Notes: generated from the letters alone by a model not told the origin. A DNA stretch of 64,000 nt from Buchnera aphidicola (Melanaphis sacchari) (GCF_003096055.1 NZ_CP029161.1:62001-126000); one strand, 5' to 3'; shown: positions 43,800-54,767, numbered from the stretch's first letter. A program made the numbers and translations.

Positions 43800-45550
43800 T
43801 AAATTATATCATTTGAAGATAATTGCATTTTATACATTTTCCAATAAAATCCTTTATTTTTTAACAAATCTTCATGTTTTCCACATTCAATGATTTTCCC
43901 TTTTTCCAAAACAACAATAAAATCTGCTGTGACTATTGTTGAAAGTCTATGAGCTATCACTACTAATGTAGATTTTTTTCTGATTTCTGATAAAGTATTT
44001 TGAATAAGTTGTTCAGTTTCTGAATCAATATTAGCTGTGGCTTCGTCTAAGATTAATATCTTAGGTTTTTGTACTAATATTCTTGCAATAGCTAATAATT
44101 GTTTTTGTCCAACAGATAAATTATTTCCTTCTTCTCCTAAAGTAGAATATATTCCATGAGGCATAGATTTTACCAAAGAATAAAGACGTACAGTTTTTAG
44201 TATTTGCCATATTTTTTTTTCAGATATTTTTCTACCCAGTGTAATATTATAAAAAAAAGTATCTGCAAGAACTATTGGATCTTGTTGTACTATTGAAATA
44301 TCTTTTCGAAAAGTATTGCGACTAATAGAATCAATAGATTTATTATCTAAATATATATTTCCAGATTTTATAGAATAAAATCCCATTAAAAGGTGTGCTA
44401 ATGTGCTTTTTCCACTCCCAGTGCGACCTACGAATGCAACAAAATTTTTAGATGGAATTTCTATATTAATGTTGCTAAGCGTGTTCTTTTTAGCATTTTT
44501 ATAGTTAAAACTAAGGTTTTGAATATTTATTTTCCCGCTTTTTAAATTTTCTGTATTTTTCCCGTATTTTTGTTTTGGAGAATCTATTAAAGAAAATATT
44601 CTTTCTCCTGCTACAACAGCTTGTTGTAGTATAGATTGTTGGATTGTAATAGAAATTAAAGGTTCATTAAGACGACCTAAATATGTAATAAATGCATACA
44701 ATATACCTACTTCGAATACACTAATAGAAAAATAATTAAATAGAAATATAAAACTACATAACATTATAGTTGATATTAAACTAAGTAATGGTCTCAATAA
44801 AAAACCATCTAATTTTAATATTTTCATGCGCGCTATATAATGTAACTCGCTACTTTGTTTTATATTTTTTTTAAATCTATTTTGTTGATTAAATTGTTGA
44901 ATTACAGTTATTCCATTGATTATCTCATTAAATTTATTATTAATTTCAGCTAAATAATGCCTTACATTTCTTAATAATGGAGTACTGTAGTATTGATATA
45001 CAGACATTATTAAAATGGTTATGGGTACAATAAAAATTGATATTATTGCCATGTGCCATTCAAGAGTAAACATAGCAAATAATATAATTAAAATTAATGT
45101 TATGCTACGGAAAAAAGTAGGACCAACAGTATCATATAGTTCTTTAATAACTTCAGTATCATTAGTTACTTTTGAAATTGTTTGTCCAACTGGTTGAAAA
45201 TCAAATTGATTCATAGGTTGATTAAGAGCTGATTGCATAACATCGTTGCGCAATTGGTTAATGATATTAACTGCTATTTTATTAAATAAAATATTTTGAA
45301 AGTAATTAAAAAAAACAGCTATTATTTGCAATAAAATAAATGTTATTATGATAATAAATATTAACTTAATCTGCAATTGGCGCTTATATAAAATATTTTT
45401 AATAAAATAACTCATTAAAATCGGCCCTAAAACTTCAGCAATTGAAGCACCTAAAAGTAAAAAAAATGCTATTATTATTTTTTTTTTCCATTTTGCTGCA
45501 TAAATAGTTAAGCGTTTTAAAATCGGCCAAAATTCTATTAAATGATCCAT
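43799..45550 (-). CDS. mdlB: ABC transporter, permease-ATPase subunit MdlB
   Basis: Half-transporter of the inner membrane. The start MDHLIEFWPILKRL gives 583 residues (593 in E. coli) and matches its N-terminus; an in-frame start 30 codons upstream overlaps mdlA and is rejected. About six membrane helices are followed by the ATPase with Walker A GRTGSGKST, Q-loop VQQDP, signature LSVGQKQ and Walker B ILILDEATA, then the switch His in IAHRLST. It pairs with MdlA, 22 bases upstream, as a heterodimer. The substrate is unknown; multidrug or lipid export is guessed from the family. Confidence 0.95.
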   Translation of the reverse strand: MDHLIEFWPILKRLTIYAAKWKKKIIIAFFLLLGASIAEVLGPILMSYFIKNILYKRQLQIKLIFIIIITFILLQIIAVFFNYFQNILFNKIAVNIINQLRNDVMQSALNQPMNQFDFQPVGQTISKVTNDTEVIKELYDTVGPTFFRSITLILIILFAMFTLEWHMAIISIFIVPITILIMSVYQYYSTPLLRNVRHYLAEINNKFNEIINGITVIQQFNQQNRFKKNIKQSSELHYIARMKILKLDGFLLRPLLSLISTIMLCSFIFLFNYFSISVFEVGILYAFITYLGRLNEPLISITIQQSILQQAVVAGERIFSLIDSPKQKYGKNTENLKSGKINIQNLSFNYKNAKKNTLSNINIEIPSKNFVAFVGRTGSGKSTLAHLLMGFYSIKSGNIYLDNKSIDSISRNTFRKDISIVQQDPIVLADTFFYNITLGRKISEKKIWQILKTVRLYSLVKSMPHGIYSTLGEEGNNLSVGQKQLLAIARILVQKPKILILDEATANIDSETEQLIQNTLSEIRKKSTLVVIAHRLSTIVTADFIVVLEKGKIIECGKHEDLLKNKGFYWKMYKMQLSSNDII

Positions 45551-45572
45551 TCTATAAATTTCTCGCTTATTT

Positions 45573-47324
45573 TTAGATATCCTCAATTGATTTTTTTGAT
45601 TGTTGATAACAGTACATAGATTGATACCAATTATTCTCATTAATTAATTTTTCATGATTACCTCGTTGAATAATTCTACCTTTGTGGATGACTACAATTT
45701 CATCTGCGTTTTTTAATGCAGATAGACGATGCGCTACAATTATTAAAGAATGTTGATGATTTTTTTTCCATATTTTTAAATTTTTTAAAATTTTATTTTC
45801 AGTATTTCCATCTACTGCAGATAAAGAATCATCTAGTATTAATATTTTTTTATTTAATAATAATGCTCGTGCGATAGAAATTCGTTGCTTTTGGCCGCCA
45901 GATAATATAACACCGCGTTCGCCTACTTGAGTATAATATCCTTCTGAAAAACTAATTATATCTTCATGCATATTAGCTAATTTAGCTGCTTTTTCAACGT
46001 CTTTTTGAGAAGCATTAGGATTTCCTAAACAAATATTATTATATATAGTATCTGAAAATAAAAATGTAGTTTGATTAACAATTGATATTGTATTTCTCCA
46101 TTCGTCAATTTTTAGTTTTAGTAATGATAATGAATCATAAGATATTTCTCCTTTAGTGATTTTAAATTGCCTTTGAATCAATTTTAACAAGGTACTTTTA
46201 CCAGATCCTGTTGGCCCGCAAATTCCTAGGGTTTGTCCTGGATAAATATTTAAATAAATGTTTTCTAGAGATGAATTTTTACTATTTGGATAGTTAAATT
46301 TATTTATATTAATAGTGATTTTTCCTAAAAGATTTTTTATTTTTTCAGTACCATCTTTTATATATAATTTTTTGTTGATAATTGAATAAATTCTATCCCA
46401 TGCCGCACTGCCCCTCTCAACTATATTAAACATCCAGGCTAAAGCTAGCATTGGCCAAATCATTAATCCTAGATACATAATAAAACTTGTTAATTGGCCA
46501 ATAGTAATTATATTTTTCCAAAATAACCATCCTCCTCCTGTAATAGCGAATAAATTTGAAAAAGCTACTGACAAATAAATTACTGGATCAAATCGAGCAT
46601 CTATTTTAGCTACTTCCATGTTTTTCTTTCCAACTTCGTTAACTATATTATTAAATTTTTTTAATTGGTTTTTTTCTAATCCAAAAGAACGAATCATACG
46701 AATACTAGTTAATATTTCCTGTGTATGATTATTTAATAAAGAAAATGCACTTTGAGCATTTCGAAAAGTATCGTGTAATTCTTTTCCGTATTTTTTTATT
46801 AATATTGCCATAATAGGCATAGGTATAAGAGAAATGATTGTGAGTAACCAACTTATTTGTGTAATCATCACTATTAATACAGATAAACCCATAACAGTAG
46901 AATCAACTAATGTTAAAACACCTTCTCCTGCAGCAAATACAACGCGATCAACATCATTAGTGGCTCGGGATATTAAATCTCCAGTTCTATTTTTTAAAAA
47001 AAATATTTGACTTTGTTTACTTAGATAAGAATAAAATTTAACTCTTAATTCTGTAGCTAAATTATAAGATGCTCCAAATAAAAGAATTCGCCATAAACAT
47101 CGCAATATGTATATAACAATAGCGATTGAAATAATTAATAAAATCCATAGTATTATTTCTGACATATCTCGTATTTTATTTTTTATAATTGAATCAATTA
47201 AGATTCCAATAATTTTAGGAGGCAATAATTGTAAAAAAGCTATTATCACTAATAATAATATTGATCCTAGATAACGTTTCCATTCTTGTATAAAATACCA
47301 TTTTAATTGATTAAACAATCTCAC
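45573..47324 (-). CDS. mdlA: ABC transporter, permease-ATPase subunit MdlA
   Basis: Partner half-transporter of MdlB. The 583 residues (590 in E. coli) start [20 protein letters not shown]. Six membrane helices include the [15 protein letters not shown] loop, typical of exporters, then Walker [10 protein letters not shown], the Q-loop in VNQTTFLFS, the canonical signature LSGGQKQR, Walker [11 protein letters not shown] with Asp replacing the catalytic Glu, and the switch His in VAHRLSAL. The Asp suggests a degenerate nucleotide site in the heterodimer. It is divergent from queC. Confidence 0.95.
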   Translation of the reverse strand: MRLFNQLKWYFIQEWKRYLGSILLLVIIAFLQLLPPKIIGILIDSIIKNKIRDMSEIILWILLIISIAIVIYILRCLWRILLFGASYNLATELRVKFYSYLSKQSQIFFLKNRTGDLISRATNDVDRVVFAAGEGVLTLVDSTVMGLSVLIVMITQISWLLTIISLIPMPIMAILIKKYGKELHDTFRNAQSAFSLLNNHTQEILTSIRMIRSFGLEKNQLKKFNNIVNEVGKKNMEVAKIDARFDPVIYLSVAFSNLFAITGGGWLFWKNIITIGQLTSFIMYLGLMIWPMLALAWMFNIVERGSAAWDRIYSIINKKLYIKDGTEKIKNLLGKITININKFNYPNSKNSSLENIYLNIYPGQTLGICGPTGSGKSTLLKLIQRQFKITKGEISYDSLSLLKLKIDEWRNTISIVNQTTFLFSDTIYNNICLGNPNASQKDVEKAAKLANMHEDIISFSEGYYTQVGERGVILSGGQKQRISIARALLLNKKILILDDSLSAVDGNTENKILKNLKIWKKNHQHSLIIVAHRLSALKNADEIVVIHKGRIIQRGNHEKLINENNWYQSMYCYQQSKKSIEDI

Positions 47325-47495
47325 AAAATTATCCTGAATGTAAATATTTAAATTTATTTATATATTAATATTACATGTTTTTTTTTATATTTTTAAAATT
47401 TTTTACTAAAGATATTTTTTAGTAATTATTATCTAGTATCATATAAATAGTTATTCTTAATAATTTTTAAAACTTAACAATCAAAAGAAAAAAAA

Positions 47496-48194
47496 ATGAA
47501 AAAAGTATTGATAGTTTTTAGTGGCGGACAAGATTCGACTACTTGCTTAATACATTATTCTAATATATGTTCAGAAATTTATTGTATTACCTTTGATTAT
47601 GATCAATTGCATAAATATGAGATTGATTCAGCATATTTTATATCAAAATATTTTCAAGTTAAGAAACATATATTGGTAGATACTAAATTTTTAAAAAGTA
47701 TTTCTGAAAGTAGCTTAATAAATAAAAATTTATCTATTTATCACCGTCATCCTTTGAATAATACATTGCCAAGCACTTTTGTTCCTGGAAGAAATATTTT
47801 ATTTTTAACATTGTCTTCTATTTATGCTTTTAATGAAAATATTGATACAGTTGTTTTAGGTGTTAATCAAGTCGATTTTTCTGGTTATCCTGATTGTAGA
47901 AATGACTTTATTAAGCATATGAATCATTCAATAGAGATAGGAATGCAGTATAAAATTACTTTTAAAACTCCTTTAATGAATTTAAACAAAGCAGAAATAT
48001 GGGCTTTATCAGATTACTGGAATGCAATTCAATTTGTTCAAAAATATACAGTAACTTGCTACAAAGGCATTAAAGGAAAGGGATGTAATCAATGTCATTC
48101 GTGTATCCTAAGAAATAATGGTTTTAAAAAATGGAAATCAAATCCTTCTTATTATATGAAGCAATTAAAAGAAAAATTTAGTCTTATTGATTAA
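47496..48194 (+). CDS. queC: 7-cyano-7-deazaguanine synthase
   Basis: Converts carboxy-deazaguanine to preQ0 with ATP and ammonia on the way to queuosine in GUN-anticodon tRNAs. The 232 residues (231 in E. coli) begin with the PP-loop VFSGGQDSTT near 7-16. Family segments TFVPGRNILFLTLSSIYA and DFSGYPDCR follow, and a zinc site of four cysteines lies in CYKGIKGKGCNQCHSC near the C-terminus. The other queuosine genes are not in this window. An inverted repeat (TTACTAAA/TTTAGTAA, 47403-47425) lies 71 bases upstream. It converges on ppiD. Confidence 0.96.
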   Translation: MKKVLIVFSGGQDSTTCLIHYSNICSEIYCITFDYDQLHKYEIDSAYFISKYFQVKKHILVDTKFLKSISESSLINKNLSIYHRHPLNNTLPSTFVPGRNILFLTLSSIYAFNENIDTVVLGVNQVDFSGYPDCRNDFIKHMNHSIEIGMQYKITFKTPLMNLNKAEIWALSDYWNAIQFVQKYTVTCYKGIKGKGCNQCHSCILRNNGFKKWKSNPSYYMKQLKEKFSLID

Positions 48195-48215
48195 AATATT
48201 TAAATTTTAAAAAAA

Positions 48216-50075
48216 TTAATTAAATGTTTTATTATATTTAATAATTGATTTTTCTCGGAGATCTTCAAGGATATAATGCAATGTCATGTCTGCATTATTT
48301 CTTTCTAAATATTCAAAAATAATATTTTTTTCTTCCGGAGAAAATTTTTCATCATAAACTTTTAATAGTTTAATAATTATAAAATTTTTATCTTGATCTT
48401 GATATGCAGTATAAACATTTTTTGTTTTTGTTGGATATGGCATTGAAAAGATCGTAGATACTATAGGAATAGTGTCATATCGAGATATTTTTTCGGGTTT
48501 TTTAAAATAAATTTTTTCTTGATTCAAAATGCTTTCATCTCCGTTGTTTAAATGAATCATAATTTTTTTGAGTTTTGTTTTTATTTGTTTTATGGCTTTA
48601 TGTTTTTTTAATATTTTTGTAATTTTATTTTTAACATTTTCAAATTTTTGTGCTTTTTTTTCTTGGAAATCTTTAATACTTAATACAAAAGATTGATTAT
48701 TTAATGTAATTAAACCAGAATGTGATTTTAGTTTTTTTGTTTTATCTAAAATATTTGAATTAAAAATAATTTTTTTTAAAATAGGATTGTTTAATTTTTT
48801 TGGTATAGAATTTTTATCGAACCAATCAGTTTCTATTGGAATAATATTAGATTGCTCAACAACTTGATTAAATTTATTAACATTTGAATTTGTAATATTA
48901 AAAACTTTTTTTTGGAGTTTATGATATATCTCTAAAGATTTTTTATATTTAATTTCATTTTTAATAATTTCAGCTACTTGATTTATTTTTTTAGGTTGTT
49001 GAGGGAATATTTCTGTTAATTTAATGATTAAAAAATTATTTTTAAACTTGATAATACCAGATACTTGATTTACTTTGTTTATATTTGCATTTTTAATTTC
49101 ATCTGGCATTGAACTAATTTCTATCCATCCGATATTGCCATTTTTTTTAGAAGAAATAGGATCTATTGATTTTTCCTTAGCAATTTTCGAAAAACTTTTT
49201 CCGTTATTTAATTCTGATAATATTAATGTTGCTTCTTTTTTAGTTTTTGTTTGAATAATGCTGTACTTTCTTTTTTCTTCAATTAAATATTTATTTATAT
49301 TTTTTTTATACCATTCATTAATTTCTTTAAAATCACATTTTATTTTTTTAATATCAGGTTGAAAATAAATATAGCTGATTTTAAATTTTTCGGGGACGTA
49401 AAATTTATCTTTATTTTTATTAAAATAATTATATGTTTCTGGATAACTTATTTTTTGTTGTTCGATCAAAGGATTAATTTTTAATATTGCTTTTTTGATA
49501 ATTCTTTTTTGAGATAATAGTTGCATTATATTTTTTTGTTCTGCATCTAAAATAAAATTTGTTTCAGTTATGGAATGAATTAGTTTATTAGTTTTTATTT
49601 TTTTTTTGATTAAATGAATATATTCATAATTATTTAAATTTATAGATTTAAGATAGTTTAGATATTTTTTATTATTAAATTGGTGATTTTCTTGAAATTC
49701 AGGTGTTATTAATATTATTTTCTTGATCACATCGTCTGGTAAATCAAAATTAATTTTTTTTATATACTGCTCTAAAAGAACATTATCTATTATTTGAGAT
49801 AATACATAATTATATGTCTTTTTTTTAAATTCGTTGTTATCACTTATTTTAAAAAAATTATCTCCTAATATTTTTTTTTGTCTCATTCTTTCTATGGAAT
49901 ACATATTTTTTAATGTTTCAAAACTAATTTTTTCTCCATTTACTTCTGCAACATATTCGTTTGTATTTTGATTAAGGTAATTATTTATAGTCCCAAATAA
50001 TAACGATAATATAATTATTCCTAAAATAAATTTGACTACAATGTGATTTGATTGAAATTTTAAATTTTTGACCAT
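48216..50075 (-). CDS. ppiD: Periplasmic folding chaperone PpiD
   Basis: Membrane-anchored chaperone near the SecYEG exit that helps outer-membrane and periplasmic proteins fold. The 619 residues (623 in E. coli) have one N-terminal membrane helix (about residues 12-34) and then VAEVNGEKIS, the start of the SurA-like helical domain. A parvulin domain lies around 265-355, with SIDPISSKKNGNIGWI. The protein is highly lysine- and asparagine-rich. It lies downstream of lon on the same strand; hupB, which separates them in E. coli, is missing. Confidence 0.93.
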   Translation of the reverse strand: MVKNLKFQSNHIVVKFILGIIILSLLFGTINNYLNQNTNEYVAEVNGEKISFETLKNMYSIERMRQKKILGDNFFKISDNNEFKKKTYNYVLSQIIDNVLLEQYIKKINFDLPDDVIKKIILITPEFQENHQFNNKKYLNYLKSINLNNYEYIHLIKKKIKTNKLIHSITETNFILDAEQKNIMQLLSQKRIIKKAILKINPLIEQQKISYPETYNYFNKNKDKFYVPEKFKISYIYFQPDIKKIKCDFKEINEWYKKNINKYLIEEKRKYSIIQTKTKKEATLILSELNNGKSFSKIAKEKSIDPISSKKNGNIGWIEISSMPDEIKNANINKVNQVSGIIKFKNNFLIIKLTEIFPQQPKKINQVAEIIKNEIKYKKSLEIYHKLQKKVFNITNSNVNKFNQVVEQSNIIPIETDWFDKNSIPKKLNNPILKKIIFNSNILDKTKKLKSHSGLITLNNQSFVLSIKDFQEKKAQKFENVKNKITKILKKHKAIKQIKTKLKKIMIHLNNGDESILNQEKIYFKKPEKISRYDTIPIVSTIFSMPYPTKTKNVYTAYQDQDKNFIIIKLLKVYDEKFSPEEKNIIFEYLERNNADMTLHYILEDLREKSIIKYNKTFN

Positions 50076-50140
50076 AGCGCAATGATCCTAATTAATTTTG
50101 ATGTTATTTAACATATTATTGATTTTTTAAATTATATGAA

Positions 50141-50162
50141 GGCTGACAATTTTTTGTCAGCC
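50141..50162 (-). terminator. Hairpin after lon
   Basis: GGCTGACAA and TTGTCAGCC pair perfectly around four T. It begins 24 bases past the lon stop and ends 66 bases before the ppiD start. It is one of the most GC-rich stems in this part; a U-run in the lon direction is lacking, so efficiency is uncertain. Confidence 0.6.
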
Positions 50163-50185
50163 AAGTATTATTTTTTGAGTTTATA

Positions 50186-52522
50186 TTAATTTACATAAGG
50201 CGTATTTTTTAAGGCTATATGCAAAACTTCTCTAATATGTTTGACTGGATGTATAGTTAATCCCGCAATAATATTTTTTGGTATTTCTTCTAAATTGCGT
50301 TTGTTTTCGTACGGTATTAAAACTGTTTTTATTCCGCCACGATGTGCTGCAAGTAATTTTTCTTTTAAGCCTCCAATAACCAAAACTTGTCCGCGTAATG
50401 TAATTTCTCCTGTCATAGCAAGATTAGATTTAACAGGATTTTTTGTTAAAGAGGAAACTATAGCGGTACACATTGCAATGCCTGCACTGGGGCCGTCTTT
50501 AGGAGTTGCTCCTTCAGGAACATGCACATGAATATCATGTTTTTCGTGAAAATCTTTTTTTATTCCTAATTTTTGAGCTTGAGAGCGAACTACAGTAAGT
50601 GCAGCATGAATTGATTCACGCATTACCTCTCCTAAAGAACCTGTATAGGTTAATTTTCCCTTTCCTGAAACACATGCAGTTTCAATAGTGAGTAATTCTC
50701 CTCCTACTTCTGTCCAAGCTAGTCCAATTACTTGTCCGATTTGATTTATATTATTAGTTTTTCCATAATCAAATCGTTTTATGCCTAAAAATTTTTTTAA
50801 ATTGTTTCTACTTACTTCGATGTATTTTAAAGTTTTATTTAAAACTAATTTTTTTACTACTTTTCTACAGATTTTAGATATTTCCCTCTCTAAACTACGT
50901 ACTCCTGCTTCTCGTGTATAATATTGAATTATATCAATGATAGCTTCGTCAGTAATTTTAAGCTCATTACTTTTTAAAGCATTTCTTTTTATTTGTTTAG
51001 GATATAAATAAGATTTAGCTATATTTAATTTTTCATTCTCTGTGTATCCAGAAAGACGAATTATTTCCATTCGATCTAACAAAGGCGCAGGAATATTCAT
51101 TGAATTCGATGTTGCGACAAACATAACATCCGAAAGATCATAATCTACTTCTAGATAATGATCGTTAAAGTTTATATTTTGCTCGGGGTCTAATACCTCT
51201 AACAGAGCTGATGCAGGATCTACTCTTATATCGCAAGACATTTTGTCAATTTCGTCAAGTAAAAATAAAGGATTTTTTACTTTTATTTTTACCATTTTTT
51301 GCATTAATTTTCCAGGCATTGATCCTATATAAGTTCTTCGATGACCTCTAATTTCTGCTTCATCTCTTATTCCACCTAAAGCCATACGTATATATTTTCT
51401 ACCTGTTGATCTAGCAATAGATTTTCCTAATGATGTTTTTCCAACGCCAGGTGGGCCGATCAAACATAAAATAGGACCTTTAATTTTTTTGGATCTACTT
51501 TGTACGGCTAGATATTCTAATATTCTTTCTTTGACTTTTTCTAATCCAAAATGATCAATATCAAGAATTTTTTTTGCTTTTTTTAAATCTTTTTTTATTT
51601 TTGTTTTTGTTGACCATGGAACTTGTATCATCCATTCGATATAGCTTCGAACTACTGTAGCTTCTGCTGACATTGGAGACATCATTTTTAATTTTTGCAA
51701 TTCTGATTCAGTCTTTTCTCTTGCTTCTTTCGGCATTTTTGAAGATTTTATTTTATTTTTTAAAAGTTTATTTTCATCTGGAATTTCATCCATTTCTCCT
51801 AATTCTTTTTGAATTGCCTTTATTTGTTCATTTAAATAATACTCTCTTTGACTTTTTTCCATTTGTTTTTTAACGCGATTTCTAATTCTTTTTTCTACTT
51901 TTAACAAATCTATTTCTGTTTCCATGATAGTCATTAAAAACTCTAGTCTTTTATTAATATTGTTTATTTCAAGAACTGATTGTTTGTCATTTAATTTTAA
52001 TGGCATATGGGCAGCAATAGTATCTGCTAATTTTTCCGGATTTTTTATATTATGGAGAGTATTTAATATTTCTAATGGAATTTTTTTATTAAATTTGATA
52101 TAAGATTCGAATTGGTTTATTGTTGTTCGAATTAATACTTCTTGGTCTTTATTTAATACAGAAGGAGAAATCATTAATTCTACTTCTCCAAAAAAATGAT
52201 CTCCACTGTTAGTAATGTTCTTAAGACAAGCGCGTTGCAAGCCTTCTACTAGAACTTTTACAGTTCCATCAGGCAATTTTAACATTTGTAAAATTAAGCT
52301 AATTGTTCCTATGTTAAATAAATCTTTTTCGTTTGGTTCGTCTTTTGACGCTTCTTTTTGTGCGATCAACATAATTTTTTTATCGTTATTCATAGATGTT
52401 TCAATGCACTTAATTGATTTTTTTCGACCTACAAATAACGGGATAACCATATGAGGATATACGACTACATCTCTTAATGGTAAAACGGGAATTTTAATGC
52501 GTTCAGAACGCTCAGAATTCAT
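50186..52522 (-). CDS. lon: ATP-dependent protease Lon
   Basis: Homo-hexameric cytosolic protease that degrades misfolded and regulatory proteins. The 778 residues (784 in E. coli) contain the N-terminal substrate domain (IPVLPLRDVVVYPHMVIPLF), an AAA+ domain with Walker A GPPGVGKTS near 356-364 and Walker B PLFLLDEIDKM. The protease domain has the catalytic Ser in PKDGPSAGIAM and Lys in IGGLKEKLLAAHRGG. The C-terminal tail is six residues shorter. It lies after clpX as in E. coli. No convincing sigma-32 site was found in the 181-base spacer. Confidence 0.98.
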   Translation of the reverse strand: MNSERSERIKIPVLPLRDVVVYPHMVIPLFVGRKKSIKCIETSMNNDKKIMLIAQKEASKDEPNEKDLFNIGTISLILQMLKLPDGTVKVLVEGLQRACLKNITNSGDHFFGEVELMISPSVLNKDQEVLIRTTINQFESYIKFNKKIPLEILNTLHNIKNPEKLADTIAAHMPLKLNDKQSVLEINNINKRLEFLMTIMETEIDLLKVEKRIRNRVKKQMEKSQREYYLNEQIKAIQKELGEMDEIPDENKLLKNKIKSSKMPKEAREKTESELQKLKMMSPMSAEATVVRSYIEWMIQVPWSTKTKIKKDLKKAKKILDIDHFGLEKVKERILEYLAVQSRSKKIKGPILCLIGPPGVGKTSLGKSIARSTGRKYIRMALGGIRDEAEIRGHRRTYIGSMPGKLMQKMVKIKVKNPLFLLDEIDKMSCDIRVDPASALLEVLDPEQNINFNDHYLEVDYDLSDVMFVATSNSMNIPAPLLDRMEIIRLSGYTENEKLNIAKSYLYPKQIKRNALKSNELKITDEAIIDIIQYYTREAGVRSLEREISKICRKVVKKLVLNKTLKYIEVSRNNLKKFLGIKRFDYGKTNNINQIGQVIGLAWTEVGGELLTIETACVSGKGKLTYTGSLGEVMRESIHAALTVVRSQAQKLGIKKDFHEKHDIHVHVPEGATPKDGPSAGIAMCTAIVSSLTKNPVKSNLAMTGEITLRGQVLVIGGLKEKLLAAHRGGIKTVLIPYENKRNLEEIPKNIIAGLTIHPVKHIREVLHIALKNTPYVN

Positions 52523-52703
52523 AGAGCTCTCTCTTAAGTTGAATTTCCGCTATCTAATATTTTTTTTAAAACTGTAATTTAAATATACAGTTATCTTTAT
52601 AATCAAGACGAATGTATCAATTTCTTGACATTTAATGTTAAGTATTTAATAAATTTAAGGTGAATTCCTTTTGAAATTAATTGAAAATTTTTTTATTTAC
52701 TCG

Positions 52704-53975
52704 TTAAATGCTTTTTGTAATTTTTTTTTCAAATATTATTTTTGGTAATGATTTTTCATGTATAACTGATTCATCAATAAATATTTTTTCTACGTTTTTC
52801 ATAGACGGTAATTCGTACATAATATTTAATAAAACATCTTCTAAAACTGATCTTAATCCTCTAGCGCCTATTTTTTTGGATATTGCTTTTTTTGCAATAG
52901 CAACAATAGCATTTTTATTAAATTCTAATTCAATTTCTTTAAATTTAAAAAGAGTTTGATATTGTTTGATTAGAGCGTTTTTAGGTTCGCATAAAACTTT
53001 AATAAAAGCTTTTTCATTTAATTCATTTAGTATAGTTATTATAGGCAATCGGCTAATAAATTCAGGAATTAATCCAAATTTAATTAAATCTTTTGGCTCT
53101 ACTTTTTTTAATAAAAATTTTTCTGATACTTTATTTTCATTATTTTTCATTTTAGCATTAAAACCAATTTCTGTTCCTGAATTAATTCTTTTAGAAATAA
53201 TTCTTGATAATCCTGAAAATGCTCCTGCGCATATAAATAAAATGTTTGAGGTATCAACTTGTAAAAATTCTTGTTGTGGATGTTTTCTACCACCTTGAGG
53301 TGGTATTGAAGCAATAGTTCCTTCAATAAGTTTTAATAGTGCTTGCTGAACTCCTTCTCCAGACACATCTCTGGTTATGGAGGGATTATCTGATTTCCTT
53401 GAAATTTTGTCTATTTCATCTATGTATACAATGCCTAATTCTGCTTTTTTTACATTATATTCACATTTTTGTAATAATTTTTGTATGACATTTTCAACAT
53501 CTTCTCCGACATATCCCGCTTCTGTTAATGTGGTAGCATCAGCAATACTAAAAGGAACATTTAACATTTTTGCCAGACTTTCTGCTAATAAAGTTTTTCC
53601 ACTACCTGTAGGTCCAATTAATAAAATATTACTTTTTCCTAATTCGATTTTATCTGATTCTTTGTCAATATTTCGAAGACGTTGGTAATGATTGTAAACA
53701 GCAACAGATAATATTTTTTTTGTATGGTTTTGACCTATTACATAATGATCAAGATGTTTTTTTATTTCCCGAGGTGTAGGTAAATCATTTAATTCATGAT
53801 TTTTTAAGTTTTTATTAGTTTTGATATCTTTGATAATACTATTGCATAATTTTATGCATTCGTCGCATATATATACTTTTGGTCCAGCTATTAATTTTTT
53901 AACTTCTTTTTGATTTTTTCCGCAAAAAGAACAATGAAGTAATTTTTTAGAATCGTCTTTACTCTTGTCTGCCAT
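52704..53975 (-). CDS. clpX: ClpX ATPase subunit of the ClpXP protease
   Basis: Unfoldase that feeds substrates to ClpP. The 423 residues (424 in E. coli) have the N-terminal zinc domain with Cys15, Cys18, Cys37 and Cys40, Walker A GPTGSGKT near 120-127 and Walker [11 protein letters not shown]. The pore loop GYVGEDVE follows, as do the IGF loop ([11 protein letters not shown]) that docks on ClpP and sensor II GARGLRS. It follows clpP on the same strand after 106 bases, probably one operon. Confidence 0.98.
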   Translation of the reverse strand: MADKSKDDSKKLLHCSFCGKNQKEVKKLIAGPKVYICDECIKLCNSIIKDIKTNKNLKNHELNDLPTPREIKKHLDHYVIGQNHTKKILSVAVYNHYQRLRNIDKESDKIELGKSNILLIGPTGSGKTLLAESLAKMLNVPFSIADATTLTEAGYVGEDVENVIQKLLQKCEYNVKKAELGIVYIDEIDKISRKSDNPSITRDVSGEGVQQALLKLIEGTIASIPPQGGRKHPQQEFLQVDTSNILFICAGAFSGLSRIISKRINSGTEIGFNAKMKNNENKVSEKFLLKKVEPKDLIKFGLIPEFISRLPIITILNELNEKAFIKVLCEPKNALIKQYQTLFKFKEIELEFNKNAIVAIAKKAISKKIGARGLRSVLEDVLLNIMYELPSMKNVEKIFIDESVIHEKSLPKIIFEKKITKSI

Positions 53976-54081
53976 GATTTAGCCTCTTTTTTATATTATC
54001 AATTTTTTTGAGCAAATAGATTCTATCAATTCATTAAAACACTTTTAATCAATGGAACATCTAAATAAATATTCCACTGTT

Positions 54082-54672
54082 TTAACGTTGTGTGAGAATA
54101 GAATCAACTAGTCCATATCGAATTGATTCTTCTGCTGAAAAAAAGCAATCACGTTCGGTATCTTTATTAATTTTTTTTATAGATTGACCTGTATGTAAAG
54201 ACATTAACTGATTTAATTTTATTTTCATTTTCATTATTTCTTGCGCATGAATAGCAATATCTGATGCTTGTCCTTGGTAACCACCTAGTGGTTGATGAAT
54301 CATTACTCTTGAATTCGGTAAACAATATCTTTTGCCTTTAGTTCCAGAAGCTAATAAAAATGCTGCCATTGAACATGATTGTCCTATACAAATAGTATTA
54401 ATATCTGGTTTAATAAATTGCATTGTATCGTAAATAGACATTCCTGAGCTAATTATTCCTCCTGGAGAATTAATATATAAAAATATATCTTTTTTTGTAT
54501 TTTCTGCTTCTAAAAAAAGCATCTGAGCAATAATAGTATTTGCCATGGTATCCTTAATTGGACCAGTCATAAAAATTATTCTTTCTTTTAACAGCCTCGA
54601 ATAAATATCATATGAACGCTCTCCCCTTGAATGTTGTTCGATTACCATTGGGATTAGTACTGAATTAGACAT
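54082..54672 (-). CDS. clpP: ClpP serine protease subunit
   Basis: Forms the double heptameric chamber that degrades proteins fed by ClpX. The 196 residues are shorter than E. coli (207), which has an N-terminal propeptide of 14 residues removed by autocleavage. Here the protein starts [13 protein letters not shown], close to the mature end, so little or no propeptide is left. The catalytic triad is present: Ser in GQSCSMAAF, His in [15 protein letters not shown] and Asp in the following helix (TERDCFF). The start ATG has AGAAATTTT upstream, a poor ribosome-binding site. Confidence 0.97.
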   Translation of the reverse strand: MSNSVLIPMVIEQHSRGERSYDIYSRLLKERIIFMTGPIKDTMANTIIAQMLFLEAENTKKDIFLYINSPGGIISSGMSIYDTMQFIKPDINTICIGQSCSMAAFLLASGTKGKRYCLPNSRVMIHQPLGGYQGQASDIAIHAQEIMKMKIKLNQLMSLHTGQSIKKINKDTERDCFFSAEESIRYGLVDSILTQR

Positions 54673-54767
54673 TTTTAAAATTTCTCTATTTGTTGATAGA
54701 TAAAATATGGCATTTTAAAACAACTTATGCAGTAAATTTAATTTGTATAATTAAAAGTTTATTAAAT

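Noticed and set aside
45551-45640. Extended start for mdlB
   Set aside because: It overlaps the end of mdlA and adds 30 residues absent from E. coli MdlB.
52523-52703. Heat-shock promoter for lon
   Set aside because: No convincing sigma-32 -35 and -10 pair was found; the best reverse-strand match (TTGATT, 17 bases, TTTAAA) is weak.
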